This document shows, piece by piece, positions 46,584 through 59,310 of a DNA stretch of 64,000 nucleotides; position 1 is the stretch's first letter; each line of letters begins with the position of its first letter. Both the position numbers and the translations under genes were made by a program. The notes beneath the pieces are model-generated. The model saw only the letters and a list, made by a program, of their open reading frames with translations. It made no database searches and was not told the origin of the DNA. Source of the DNA: Xylogone sp. PMI_703 (Eukaryota; Ascomycota; Leotiomycetes); NCBI GenBank assembly GCA_021399445.1, contig JAJTUQ010000007.1:124001-188000 (forward strand), in the 5' to 3' direction.

Positions 46584-47951
46584 ATCAAAGCTGGTTAATC
46601 GTTAAACGCCAATCGCCCATTCACGGGGGTATACATAACAAAAGGTGTGTACTAGGCATTTAGCTTGTATACAAGTCAGTGTATAAACAGTATGTATACA
46701 CATGTCAAATCATGAACGGCTGGGTACGCCAAAAGACATGAAAGCAAGGTCAACTAATTTAGTTATTAAAGAATTGTAATACGAAATGAATTAGGTTCCC
46801 GCGCCGGTTAACCGGCTGATGTTCGTAACATATAGATTCAATCCCTTATATAAACTAAACCCTGGTTTTGATGTCTGAAACTAAGTTTAACATTATTAAA
46901 ATTCATTTCAAAGATCACAGAACCTCATATTTTAAAATTAAGCTAAAATTATTAATTATCTAGCAAAATATAGTTTCATATAATTTTAGTCGTTGAGGCT
47001 AAAAGTGATCGTGTTCTGGTAGACTAGCTGTGTCGGTTGAGTGGGATATACGTTATAGTTCTACTTTCATCCCTAGATACTATATTTGGGTAGTGTCGTG
47101 CTGATTCGTTGCTTGGGGTTGAAAGCACAGATTTGCCCAAGGGAGGATGCAAGGCCAAGATACTTGTTAGCTATAACGCTCCTCCTGGTTGACTTTCGAT
47201 CACTTCAAACCTAAACAGGGGACCCACCTGCATGATGGAGGTCACCATTACAGCCATTTCCGTATGACAACGCCCCCTTTTTGCCTTTGCTGATTTGTTG
47301 GCCTGCCTGAGCTTGTCCAGAAGAAGGATACGAAAGGAGTGGATTGGCGCGTATTAAGTCATTTTTCACGGTCACACTCAGCACAGGATCATTATGGCAA
47401 GTAATTGTCACCGTAATTATGCCCGACATCCCATTCGTAGGCGATCGCAACCCAGGGCTAGCCGGAGGAGGGCTGCGACAAGAATTTGTGAGGTCAGCGG
47501 TGTCAATGCTGCGATAATGCGGTATAAAGTTACAACACATGCACGAAGTCATGTCAGAAGAGATACAGAGAGGGTATGATTAGTTGCAGGAACTAGTGGG
47601 TGCAGGATGAATTCGAGAGGGCTTTTCTTGCCGTGAGCTAGAGGGGCTAATCTTACTTAGCATTGGCCATGGTTAAACATGCATGCACGGCATGGTCTAG
47701 TCGTCGTCAGCTTCTGCTGATGTGCAAAGGAAAGTGAGGAGGTTCCAGTGCTCTATCGGCAGCAGGATCTCGGGGCAGACGGGGGCGCCCGACCTCGCCT
47801 CTACCCCTTTCGATGTCCAGGCTTCTTAACGTCACCTCATCCTCCGCACCCGCAACAGTCCCTGAATTCTTAACTCATATATTGCTCTGGTATATTTGCT
47901 ACTCAGTCGGGTCTCCTTTAGATCAGTAGATACGTAAGTTTCTGGTCAATA
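46584..47951. other. AT-rich spacer, no gene seen
   Basis: About 1.4 kb. The first half is very AT-rich. Frames at 47211-47579 on both strands lack motifs. The last 60 bp are the leader of the PAP2 gene. Confidence 0.4.
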
Positions 47952-49345
47952 ATGAGGCTCGAGGCGAAAATTACTGTTCCAATAGGGGAACCAGAGTGGA
48001 ACAGCGAGCCAGCATGGAAACCGCCGGGATGGGTTGAGCCAGTGGTGAGTGCTGTTGTCTGTATCTCCACTGAGCAAAAGCCAGCATTATTAACAGCTCC
48101 TCCGTCTAGATGGTCGCCAGCATTCTGGTTGGCGCCATGTTCTTCACCAGACGTCACGGCTTGAGAATATTTTCCAACAATGGACCGTATAGCGGAATAC
48201 TCAGTGAGGACCCAGGCTCTACCTCGGCACGATCCTCCGACGATCTTCTCTCCCACGAGCATCTTTGCGACGACTCGATCGATGATATCGCTGAAGATCG
48301 TATTTTCACGGGCGGGAAGTATCCGCCGAAGAATAGAAAATGCTATAGCGTTGATCTCTACACGCCTAATACGTCGCAGTTTGTGAACCGCTTCCACAGC
48401 AGGATCATGCAGAAGTTCCCATTTCTGATGGAGATGTTTTACTGGATCATCACTTACGCCTTCTACAGATCTACCAATGTTCTCTCACAGGCCATCTTCT
48501 CAAAAACCGACATCTGGGATGTTGCCCGGGGTCATGCCTTGGCTGTCTTAGAGTTTGAGCGGTTCTCGTGGTTAAGCTTCTTATGGCCGGTCAGGGAGCG
48601 CGAAGTGCAGCAATGGTTCATGCACGGCCATCAGACATATCTGACAGTCTTTAACCGTTCATACGCTCTAATACATATTCCAGGTACTGTGGGGTAAGTT
48701 AATGATAGTACAGTTGTTGATACACATTCTCTCCCAATGTGCTAACTCTGTCTCAGATTTATTGCTTGGTATTATTATATTGCACCTTCACGTCATACTT
48801 TCGCCATCGTCCGAAGAACTATGACTCTCACCAACCTTCTCGCATTCTGCATTTTCGTTTTTTACCCATGTATGCCGCCTCGATTGCTCCCCCCGGAGTA
48901 TGGATTCCTCGATAGTGTCCGTCACGATGATGCTCAGAGTGTATGGATGTCCGGTAAATATGTCAACTCGCTTGCTGCCATGCCCTCAATGCACTTTAGC
49001 TATTCTTTTTGTATCGGCTGCACTCTAATTTACCATTCTGGCATCTTCCGCAAGAAGCTAGAGCCCGGAGAGGCGCGAAAGTCCCAGTTCCGGATGCTGT
49101 TCTACATCCTACTTGGTATCGGATACCCGACCTGGATTTTGATTACGATTATTGCGACTGCTAACCACTACTTTATGGATGCATGTGTGGCCACCATCGT
49201 TACTATCACTGCTTTTTTCTGTAATCGCATTTTCCTAGTGCTATTACCATTAGAAGATGTGTTGCTATGGTGCTTGAGGCTGGAAAAGCCTATCCCTTCT
49301 ACTGGAGAGAGAAACCGCAGGGTCAGACGAAGAATGTATAGATGA
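47952..49345 (+). CDS. PAP2-superfamily membrane protein
   Basis: Multi-pass membrane phosphatase/phosphotransferase-like protein of the fungal PAP2_3 type. Exons 47952-48044, 48110-48693 and 48757-49345 sum to 1266 nt, 421 residues, in phase. An N-terminal helix (about 32-44) is followed by a polar loop with Asp/Ser-rich stretch, then EMFYWIITYAFYRSTN, VLEFERFSWLSFLWP, YYYIAPSRHTFAIVRR, PPRLLPPEYG, the catalytic motif AAMPSMHFSYSFCIG (SxxxH, core PSMH), and ANHYFMDACVAT, which supplies the second catalytic His and Asp. These resemble the AUR1-type phosphotransferase core, but the family also includes uncharacterised lipid phosphatases. A basic tail (RRVRRRMYR) ends the protein. Function is inferred from motifs only. 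Confidence 0.85.
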
Positions 49346-50119
49346 AATGGATGGCAGGTGTATGGATAGGCGTCATATTATCGGGATACTGTCGGAACAA
49401 TGGCGGTTGCGCACATGGACCGTAAATACAATCCCAATAACTATAGCCTTATTAGGCATAGTCAGGAGGTTCCTGCTATGCAAAATGATTCCATTCATTA
49501 CTTTATACATACCTGGGCAAACGGTTATAATAGTTAAAAAATGGGCTCGTAACTGTGAACTATTATAGTCATAGAAGGCATAACAGGCAGCTGAATTAAT
49601 AACCATTAAATAACTAACAGCTATATATACTCTAATCCCATTCAATTACGTCCACATCCTCGTCATCGATAAGTTCTACCTCATCCTCTGCAAACCGTAT
49701 ACCTACCTCCTGACCCTAAAGATTTGCATGTATAAATGAACTACCAAGCCATATAGCAAGGCAATGTAGCTTCTGTAATGCCGGAATATTCTGAATGCCA
49801 GAGTATTCATCAGGGAAAGAGCTTTGGCTGCTTAAGCTACCACGTCGTCTAGTATATCCTTGAGAGGATTGGCTCTGTTATATTTCATCTATAGCTGTAT
49901 ATTCAATTGTAAGTCTCCGCTGATAAGAGTCAAGGACATCAGAAAACTGTGAAATGAGCGCCTCTCTAAGACATCGGCTGCAGTCTCGAGGGCTGCAATG
50001 AGAGCCTCTTTTGATGATGTGAGAAGGAAGGCTTGCAGAGGAAAATTAATAATATTATCAATACAGCGAACTGACCTTGTTTAAAGTAACTCTCATATGA
50101 GGAGCATTTTGGTTGTGGT
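49346..50119. other. 3' flank and transposon debris, no gene
   Basis: AT-rich with short chance frames. It lies between the PAP2 gene and the inverted repeat copy A. Confidence 0.35.
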
Positions 50120-51700
50120 CCTGACAAAGCATCCGCGAATATAGCTGTAATCAGCTGTCCTGCGTGGAAACCAGAAACTGAGTTCATCAAAATCTCCATA
50201 CTATGGCAAGGTGGTATAAACCCACCCACCGTGTTGCATCTGCAACACTTGTGAAGAAACAATTGACGCGGAGATCTGCTACATCTTCTTGCCTTGGCGC
50301 TGTCTACCAGCTGGCTCTCAAGGGGCGGCTAGCTTCTGGATGGGTTCTAGGATCAGCTAGCATTCGTTGTATTCGGCCGGATCTAAACGAGATGTACCAG
50401 CCACCAAGCGCACTGCAGATACCCTAGTTGGATCCAACGAGATGGTGTGGGCTGAGTCCCGCTTATTGACACTCGTATGCTCAGGTCTTTATAAGATGGG
50501 CTTACTTAAGCTCATTTACATGGATGAATGGGAAACTGGCGATTGCATGGAGCCTTTCGAACTCCTTCTTGAGCCTGGGCGCTCGCCATAGGTAAGAGGG
50601 CTCGCAAAGGAGAGGTCGATATTCGAGGGATGGGGCTGAGGGGCTGAAAAGAGTGGCCTAGAGTTAATCTCTGGGGCAAAAGACAACGAAAGCCGCGCCG
50701 CATGCTTCTGAGGCCCTTACTAGGGTACAATCCAAATTGTAAACCACACCCTATTTGCCATCTGTGCGCACGCCTCCGGTATCTTCTTTGATTGGCTGGA
50801 ATCAGTATTCTTGTAATCTCGTTGGCTGAGAGCACTGTATGATAAGCACGGTACTAAGAACGTTAAATCCGGGAACGCCCCAAAAACTCCGCTATACTCA
50901 ATGTAGACAAGCTAACCGAAAGATGGCCATAAGCGGAATAAAGTTCCGATTTAACTCCTTGTCACTCCCGCGATGCATTATCTGGGGCTGCAGGCTTGGC
51001 GCAAAGATCCGGCTGCCCGGTAATGTGACGGCTGCTGGCATCCAAGGGGTACTGGTCAGAGCGTCAGGGGTGCTCGGCACTTGGATTACCGTAATCTGTC
51101 GTCCGGTGTCTTGGTGGCGACTCAGACCTTTCTTCTTCCAGCCACTTGCGGCCCCTCGTTACAGCGTCCTGGGCGAGGCTCATGACCGAGGATCGAAGCA
51201 CTGTGAGGAGCCATTCCAGTCTACGAAGCATGACAATGGCGAACCCGGGAAACCATGGAATCTCTTGGGAGTGGCGAGCATGCAAGTCGCGTCAGAGATA
51301 CTACGGTCAAGATTGCGCCAAGCGGAGTTCCCGATTGGGCTACGTACTGTGCGGTACTCTACACCCGCCACCCCGGAGCTTCTTCTATCTCCGATTCTGG
51401 AAGGCCGCCGCTGAAATTAGAGGTGGTAATCCTAGTGGCTTCCGTGGAGCACGCTGATGCCGGCCGGTTTCTCAAGGCTGGTGTAATCCGGAAAACGCAG
51501 CAGTGGAAACACGGGCTCAGATTCCTTAAACCTCCTACGGGAGCATCTTACTCTATCGCAGACTTCTTAACTGCAACATTGGATAGGATTCTAAGCATGG
51601 TTTGTCAAAAACGCCCCGCTTGATAGGGATTGCCGACCCTTACCAATACAACCCCATGGGCCGATCCATTCCTCTATCTGCACAATCCTGAGACATGACC
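50120..51700 (+). mobile_element. Diverged repeat, copy A (inverted partner of 57.5-59.0 kb)
   Basis: Read as reverse complement, this block aligns along most of its length with 57540-59020. Matched anchors include CAATTGACGCGGAG (50260) with CTCCGCGTCAATTTG (58891), CGGATCTAAACGAGATGTA (50379) with the complement near 58770, GCCAAGCCTGCAG (complement near 50990) with 58200, CTCTGACCAG with 58145, CAAGAGATTCCATGG with 57951, GTATTGGTAAGGGT with 57609 and ATGTCTCAGG with 57563. Order and spacing are conserved over about 1.5 kb. Identity is modest and both copies have many stops, so it is an old element. It is GC-richer than its surroundings. The weakly conserved translations (for example VAVKKSA / FAVKKPI) hint at a former protein, but I cannot name the class. 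Confidence 0.7.
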
Positions 51701-54652
51701 TCAGCGTGGATATACCATGTCAATTCGAATAATTTTCTTAATAAATTGCGAGCTCTCACATAGATTTTGACTCTTGTACTTCGGAAATCGGACAGTACCC
51801 AAAATAGGTAGCAATTGCGACAGTTCAGAGTAGAAATGTTGCATGGAGAGGCCCATCGCAAACCAGACAAATTTACCGTATAGTTATACACCAATCGGGA
51901 GCCAAGAAATTCCACCCAACCACTTATTGAGTGATTATGGGAAATTCCCGCTCATATCCCGTTCTGTAACACTATCAGCCATATATATCATTTGTTACGA
52001 GGCCCCCTAGCCTTCAAATAGACAAACACGGTGACCAGAGGGGATAGCAGGGGAGTGAGTCAAAGACAAATCTACGAGGGGTAGCGAAGTGTTGGATACC
52101 ATCGGCTAGAAAGGCAACATTAACCTCAACAAAAGAGGAACGATAATCTCCAGAGCTGTCAGCACTAGGAATAAAAGAAATAATTCAGACCACTTTCGCA
52201 AATCTTACCTATTCAATGGCTACAGGGACTAATAAGCTATCAGTATTGATACAGTTATAGCCTCTTTCTATTAGCTTGCTTCGAGAAATATTATTTCGTG
52301 TTTCTCTAGTTTTAGAGATGCTACTTGTTGCTTTTCGTATCAGCATGGCCTCGTACCCGCAATTAACAGATCGTTCACGTAGTAACGGTTGTAATGTTCG
52401 ATAAGCTCTACTATGGCGTAGGTTCGAGCGTGATCCATATGCTACAGAGCCAGTTGAGCCTTAATTCGGATGCCTCTCCAAGGTTCAATTACGGTATTCA
52501 TATCTTTAAGACTAGCAAATTAGAAAAAACAAAATTTCCTCGATGATCCCTGACCCGTAAACCCGATTATAGCAAGGCTCATCGCTAAGGGTAGAGGCGG
52601 ATGTAATTTCCCAGATCATTCAAGCATGTAGCCTATCAAATAGGACGTACTATTTTGTGGCAAAAATAGAGAAATCTAAGTCAGGGAAGTCTCACGCGGT
52701 CTTTAATGCCGTCAACTACTATTCTTAAAGAGGAAGTTGGAATAATGGGAAGGGGCTAGATGTTGTTTTAACTTGGTATTATTACACTTACTTCTATGAA
52801 GCTAAGTTTAGCCCTCGGTGTCAGTTCTTCCGCAAGAATCCACTCTGGAATCCACTTCCATGGGATCAGCAAAGCCTCCAATGTTGCACCACTCTCATTC
52901 AGAAGCAGGTTTTGTGCCAGATATAGCATAAGGCATCGGTTACAAATAGTATCAGTTGTCTATCATCACGTAGGCAGCGACCCATTTAGGTCTTCTTCGT
53001 GCAGAGTGAGAAATTTACTGTAACACATTATTCAGCGCTATCATTTTGCCTCCGATCTCGTGGCTGAATTGTGAGCTGTTCTACACTATGTCTCACGCAT
53101 AGTCGAACGGCACAATGTTAATATCTTCTTTAAGGACGCTCTCGGAAGATAGACCTTCCAAGTTCGGCTTATCCATAAAATATGCTTCCTTACACACGCT
53201 TTGGCTATCAACACTAACAATAACCCATCTCAGCTAGAATACCACCTTTGTCATAACGGTGGCTTAACTAGCTTATTGTGATTTAGCCGGTATCAGACTC
53301 ACTGTACAACGATGGCGGGTGGCAGTATCCGAAATTAGAGCGACAGCTGAACGTGAAATGAGTTTTATATTAACGCAAGGGCAGATTATGATGATCAATG
53401 ATCAACAGATATAGAGTCGAGCGGAATGATACTTGTATTTGTAATAACTGCATATTATAACTAACCAAAGTCAGCCCATACTGAGGGATTTGCTTTCTAA
53501 CATCACCGATTGATTTCCATCTTTCTGTCTGTTCTTCAACCCCTGACTAACTGACTTTTGTTAGTCGAAATCTGGATTCCTATCTCTTGGCGGGTGCCCT
53601 GAATTATCAACAACCGGCGAGAGCTGAAATGGTTCAGCTCCATACTGGTACAATTGGCGCCACAGACACCCGTAGTCTTGGAGAGATATCACATTTAAGG
53701 ATTATTGCTCATAATAGACTTCTGTACAATAGAGATTCTATAAATACATGGGAAAGTGGCTAGTTTTTCCGTGCATATATTTGCACCCCATTGGTTCTAC
53801 ACAGCAGCTGAGACAAATTAATCACGTCCGACCCTGGACCTTACCGCATCATCCCAGAACAGGTAATTCTGCCAATGATAGGGGGTCCTATTACCAGCAA
53901 TACGAGTCTGGTGGGATCCGGTAGAGCTAATACGCGGAGAATCATTACAAGCAGTAGACCCATACAGATAGGGGGCTGGGGAAAGGAGTGGGCGAGTAAA
54001 CTATCACATCTACTTCTGACGCCATGCTGGGATCCACAGCCGGAGATACGCCGTACTACTCGACTTGCTTGTAGACTCTTCTGTACTGTTCAGTTAGCTC
54101 CCCACAGCCCATTACAAATTAGGCTAGTAACTTAGCCCTCGAGGATGCCGCACCCTGTGTCAGAGGAGTTACACTTACATCTAAACTACACCCAACTGAG
54201 AACGTCCCATACCTACTTGATAAAGACAGCCTCCTGCCGTCCAACAATTATCGTAACTTTTATCGGGCCAGTGAAGCCCCGATCCTGTTGGGTACGGCTA
54301 GGAAGTAGGACGGTGCGTAAATTTTCAATATACATTTTTGTGACAGATAGGATAGCCATCACTATTTGACGCTGCTCAATGAGGAGACGGCCAATTTATT
54401 TGAAAATATGAAGCAAGTACTTTGTAGAGAACCAATTTGCCAGTGCACCATATTGTCCAGCAGCTTGAGTCGAGAAGGTATCAAAGGGTGTGTGACGTTA
54501 GCGAGGCCCCAAAAAGAGAAAAAGAAATCATTACACTGTGAAGGCTAATCTTCGTAAGCTCTTGTATTGAACTATAAAAAAAATAACTAGAAATGTTGTT
54601 CATGTATACGCTGTTGATATTGATTCATGGTCGCATTTATGTTCTAGATCCG
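51701..54652. other. Transposon-rich, gene-poor stretch
   Basis: About 3 kb without a credible gene. Frames at 52796-53023 and 53875-54548 show no motif. Patches of differing GC content suggest pieces of several old insertions. Confidence 0.4.
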
Positions 54653-55757
54653 TTAGGCAACAGGGTCATGGTTTAGGAGCACGGCAATTGCAGATAATCT
54701 ACGAAATAAGACAGAATACCATACCAATGAATAGAATGGAGGCACGTAATAGCGGCTTTCACCAATATTATCGGGTACAGATGTGCAGAGCATAATCCTG
54801 AGGAGACAAGCGGCTACACCCAGGAAGAAATTGCTCACAATGCGGATATATAATGTCCAAGTTTTCTTCTCCTTGACTATACTTAACGATGACAGGACTG
54901 CAATACCAATTAAGATACGACCAGCAAAAATGAAGAAGTATCCTATGCTTGAATTAGGTAAGAATATGGACAAGTGTCCAAGAGACGAACCGACGATAAG
55001 AATGAATACGGTGAAAGATGCATTAATTTGGTCATCGAAATCAAGGGACCCAATATCCCCAGGAGCTTCGAAGCTAAAATTCTCGAGAACAATTGTTGAA
55101 CAGTTCAATTGTAACTGAATTTACGGATTTCTGGATCATCTCATCCGTCACATTTCCGGTCGCGATTTGAGGCGGGGTTGACATTAACCAACGAGTCCAA
55201 TCCGTTATGATATCTGTTTCATTGGTTGGCGGCCAATAAGTATCCAGCGTCTGGTGAAGCAGTCCGCTACTGTGGAAATGTCGGGTAAATTGTTAGAGAG
55301 TCGAAGATTTTGTTCAGGGCTTCTAGCTAGATTACAAATCTATTAACGCGTTCTATAAAAAAACACAAGAGCTAAATAGAACTGTAACTAAGAAATGCCC
55401 AAAAGTGTTTCCGAATAGATTCAAACTTCTCAGTTTGCACGGAATCGAGATAAAGTTGATAGATAAGGTACCAGGGATATGCTAAAAAGGGCTGGATCTA
55501 CATGGAAAGACGCGTGTCAATTGCTATTCCAAGCAAGGATGAAATAATGGTTCAAATTCCTGCGGAACTGAAAAGGAAATCCTACCTTTCGATGAGAGCA
55601 AATACACTCCCTGTAAGTCAAATAACACTCTCACCCGACTTTGAGGAACTGGTATCTATAGGCTACTAGGGCAATCAGTATAAACTTACAACAATAAGTG
55701 TCAGTGAAGTCATACGCTCAACCGGATGTGTTTTGTCAAAGACACGATTTGCCATTT
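54653..55757 (-). CDS. Hypothetical membrane protein, exon structure uncertain
   Basis: A multi-exon gene seems present. A candidate start at 55757 (MANRVFDKTHPVER) opens an exon ending at a GTAAGT donor; an exon near 55420-55500 reads LAYPWYLIYQLYLD; the exon at about 55110-55260 reads LHQTLDTYWPPTNETDIITDWTRWL then TGNVTDEMIQKS with an N-glycosylation site; then a helix-rich part (54653-55080: ASFTVFILIVGSSLG, YFFIFAGRILIGIAVLSSL, IVSNFFLGVAACLLRIMLC). At least four hydrophobic helices are visible. I could not join all exons in phase, so it may be partly decayed. No family recognised. Confidence 0.35.
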
Positions 55758-56629
55758 TCCAGCAATGGCAATGTTAGTACCCACTTCACAAATGGAACAA
55801 AGTACCAGCCAATAAAAGCTCGGATGCCAGAAAGCCTACTTTCTAGACTATTGATCTCGTGTTGAGAAGTGAAAGTGGTTAAGTTTGCAACGAAAAGGAG
55901 ATCTAAGAATAGCTGAATATTGGAGGTTTCTCGTAATGTTCAAACTGAGCATTTGTCGAACAAAGTTTCATCACGAGAGTCAATTGGTGCTTCGTCTTCG
56001 ATCGTACTTTTCTTTTCACCACCTTATATATTCGTTTGGTGTTGTAACGGGTAGACTCGATGTCTCTAACGTACTAAAGGACTTTCCCATAAAGGAAAAC
56101 GAGGGCAAGACATTTTAGAATAAATATTTCTCTAAGCTGCAAAACCAATGTAAAGAAGATAAGTAAAATATAGAGAAGCATAATGAAAGTTTCTGAAACT
56201 TCGGACTTGGGTTACAAAGTCCGGAGCGTGTTTGCTGGATATGTGAGTCTAGATAGTCCAAGTGAAATTAAAATTGCACACATGCTACCATGGCTACGCT
56301 ACTAACAGCTTACACTACCAGGCTGTACTCGAGGATCCGGTTAGTAGATATAGATTGTACTAGCTCATTTTAAGCCCAGTTTTGTGGCTAAGGAGCGAAA
56401 CGTAACGTATGCATAATCGGCACACTATTACAATCACACAGTTCCAGGGGCCTATATCCCAGGATACGGACATCCGCACCGAAGACTCCACCTAACTTAC
56501 ATTGCCTTGCCAGATCTGACTAGACGATAAGTGATGAAGGACAATCCGCAGACTTTTGTATGTGAAATCACTTGTAAGAACTAATTGGATTTGCATGTAT
56601 GACGGGGTATTTTCGAGCCTTACTGCATA
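55758..56629. other. Intergenic, no gene seen
   Basis: A 77-residue frame at 55885-56118 has no motif. The right part leads into the miniature element. Confidence 0.35.
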
Positions 56630-57066
56630 ACGTAACTCCCACTCGGTCGAATCACCCACATACCCGGATCACTTGAATTTACCGCGAAATCCAGTAAAAC
56701 TAGTCCCTAGCAAATTCAGCAACCACAAAGTTTTGATGAACTAATATTCTTGATTTCAGTTGATTACTTTGATATAATATAACTATTAGGCTTATAAGGG
56801 TTCTAGACTTTTAAGTAACTTATAATTGTGAAAACTTCAATTTTAGCCTTGAAATTTGGGTATTTTTGTTGTATTACATAAACAGTAAACATCTATCATG
56901 TGAAATCTTAATTATATATTAAATAACCTTTTATTAAGTTGATACTCAATTTATATGCTGAAATCTAATACAGTTGCTGAATTTGCTAGGGGCCAGTTTT
57001 ACTGGATTTCGCGGTAAATTCAAGTGATCCGGGTATGTGGGTGATTCGACCGAGTGGGAGTTACGT
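56630..57066. mobile_element. Tc1/mariner-like miniature element
   Basis: 437 bp with long terminal inverted repeats of about 95 bp: the left end begins ACGTAACTCCCACTCGG and the right end is its complement; both continue through GATCACTTGAATTTACCGCG, CCAGTAAAAC and CTAGCAAATTCAGCAAC. A TA dinucleotide stands directly outside both ends (56628-56629, 57067-57068), the target-site mark of the Tc1/mariner superfamily. The 240-bp interior is very AT-rich with no transposase frame. The arms differ at few positions, so the insertion is fairly young. Confidence 0.85.
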
Positions 57067-57539
57067 TAACAAGAATGGAGACCCAGGTGCTTACGTAAGC
57101 GGTAAGTTTTGGTTCTCAGGCAACGCTCACACGGGTCAAGTACAAAGAATACATTTTTTGATGGACGGGATTCTCCTCATCTAATCAGTTGATATTTAAT
57201 AATATCAACTATTTGATGGCGGGATACCCTTACCAATTATCATTCAACTTTTGATCTTACCTAAGACCTCCCCAGGTCGGGACTTCAAGGACGGGGCTTG
57301 TGTCCAAGTTCCTCTGGATAACGCGAGAGACAGGATGAGTATAGTTCAATCGACACTAGCAATCTACAAGGGATGAGGACATTCGATATTTTTAACACCG
57401 ATTTCGCATATGAAGCTCTATCACTGTCCTTTGCCACGGGCCACGTCATGAGAATAAGGAGACTAGCTACACTAGTTATGCTCTTTAGTGAGCCGCGGAG
57501 AAGGCAATAGACGGCTGACCCATGATTGTGGGCCTTATT

Positions 57540-59020
57540 TAGTTAGTTTAATGATGGAGACTATGTCTCAGGGCTTGCGCAGAGACGGGCAGGGGCAGCC
57601 GGGAAGGTGTATTGGTAAGGGTTGGGGTTCTACGGCCCTTCCTTGGCATCATATTCAATTTTGCGGTCAAGAAGCCTATAATACCGGAAAATGTAAGGTA
57701 TCGGAGGATGTGCGTTTACCACACCTTTCCGGATTCCATCGGACTTGGCCCCCAATGTCGGCACGTTCCAAGAAAGCCATCGAGATTGCCACCTTTGATT
57801 TCAGGTGGTTACTGCCAGGTTCGGCGATAGAAGAAGTTCCGAGGCGGCTGTCGTTGAGTACTGCACAACGGTATAGGCTTATAGGGGACTCCGTTCGTGA
57901 TGTAGTCTGTACTGTAGCCCCTTTTACCCAACTTACATATGCTCACCAACCCAAGAGATTCCATGGCTTCCTAAAGTGGGTGCTGCTATGCTCAGTAAAC
58001 TTAACCGCTGGTTACCGAGGTCGCGCACTCGTATAGAGCGTGAGAGCCTCAGCCAGAATGCAGTAAGCGATGCACAGAGCCAGCACCAAGCCACCGGAAT
58101 GTCACAGTTACGGTGCCACGAATGCCTGAGCGCCTAGGCGACAACTCTGACCAGGTGGATCTCAGCCGGCCGTTAGAGTCCCAGGCAGACGGATCCCGGT
58201 GCCAAGCCTGCAGGCTCTGGGCTTTAAAGTAACATCCTCGGCCTATTCCAAAAGGCGATGTATCGCTTGGGGTTAAGTGGAAATCGCGAAGAAACTGAGA
58301 GGATTGAATAGTTGAGTTGTCTTTAGAGCAAAATCACATGTAGAAGGAGTGATACATCTTAATACAGTAGACGAGAGTATGTGTCAGAAAATTACGCGGT
58401 CTTTAAAGTTTTAGTTTCCTTAATTAGAAAGTAATCTAAACCTGAACATTACTTACGTTTTCGGAGTACATTCTAAGTTCATGTCGTTGGTCTGGCCGGT
58501 TAGCATTTCCGTGTTAGGCATAGGGGTTTTTTGTAGCCTTCCTCGATTTAACGTTCTCTGTAATAACAATGGCTAAGCATTCGAACTGGACCCTAGTGGG
58601 GCCCCCGGAAGCATTCATCCACCTCAGCTGCTCAGGTAAGCTTAAGTTGACCCAGAAGCACGCGGGTGGCTCCAAGGGGGACTCACGAGGCAGCTATACA
58701 TCGTATCGTCACGTCCGACTAGGGTATGCGTGATGTAAATACCGCATGCTAGATAGGTGGCTCATACATCTCGTTCAGATCCGGCGAAATGGCAAGGAAT
58801 ACTAGCTGAAGCGCGAGAACGCGTCCACAGGCTCGTCGCCCTTTGGCCGTCAGCAGCAAGACAGAGCCTAGACAAGAGATGACAAACCTCCGCGTCAATT
58901 TGCTACTTCACAAGCGTTGTAGCTGTAACCTAACACACTGGGCTTATAGCACCTTCTCACAGTATTGAGGATTTTGTATGAAACCCCCTGCACGACAATT
59001 GATGACTGTTATAGTCGTGA
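57540..59020 (-). mobile_element. Diverged repeat, copy B (inverted partner of 50.1-51.7 kb)
   Basis: Inverted partner of copy A; see the anchors given there. A 182-residue open frame at 57488-58036 lies mostly inside this copy; its central part is the better preserved one, but the matching part of copy A is interrupted by stops. No reverse transcriptase, integrase or transposase signature could be read in either copy. Confidence 0.7.
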
Positions 59021-59310
59021 CTACTTCTTCGCATTGATTATAATTAGACATGCCCTTTGTTCGAAAGTTAACTGCCGAAAGCTTTCTAAGAGAAGTTGAC
59101 CCAGAGATAGTAATAATTATCTAAAATTTCCTAAATATCTAAATATTATTGATTGTCAACGCGCCCCTTGCCATCCATCATTAGACTACACTTAGTTTTC
59201 GTTTCACTAAATTTACAATCCTTTCCACAAATACTTTTCTTTCTAAAAGGTTTCAAATAGACTAGACGCCTTAAATAAATTCCATGGAATTCCCCTTTTA
59301 ATAACCTCAC
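59021..59310. other. 3' flank of membrane-protein gene
   Basis: AT-rich. Nothing recognised. Confidence 0.4.

Noticed and set aside
50839..51623. 191- and 122-residue plus-strand ORFs
   Set aside because: They lie in the old repeat copy A; overlapping frames on both strands are equally open, no domain is visible and copy B does not preserve them.
57488..58036. 182-residue ORF as a gene
   Set aside because: Lies mostly within repeat copy B, and the corresponding frame in copy A has stops. No recognised motif.
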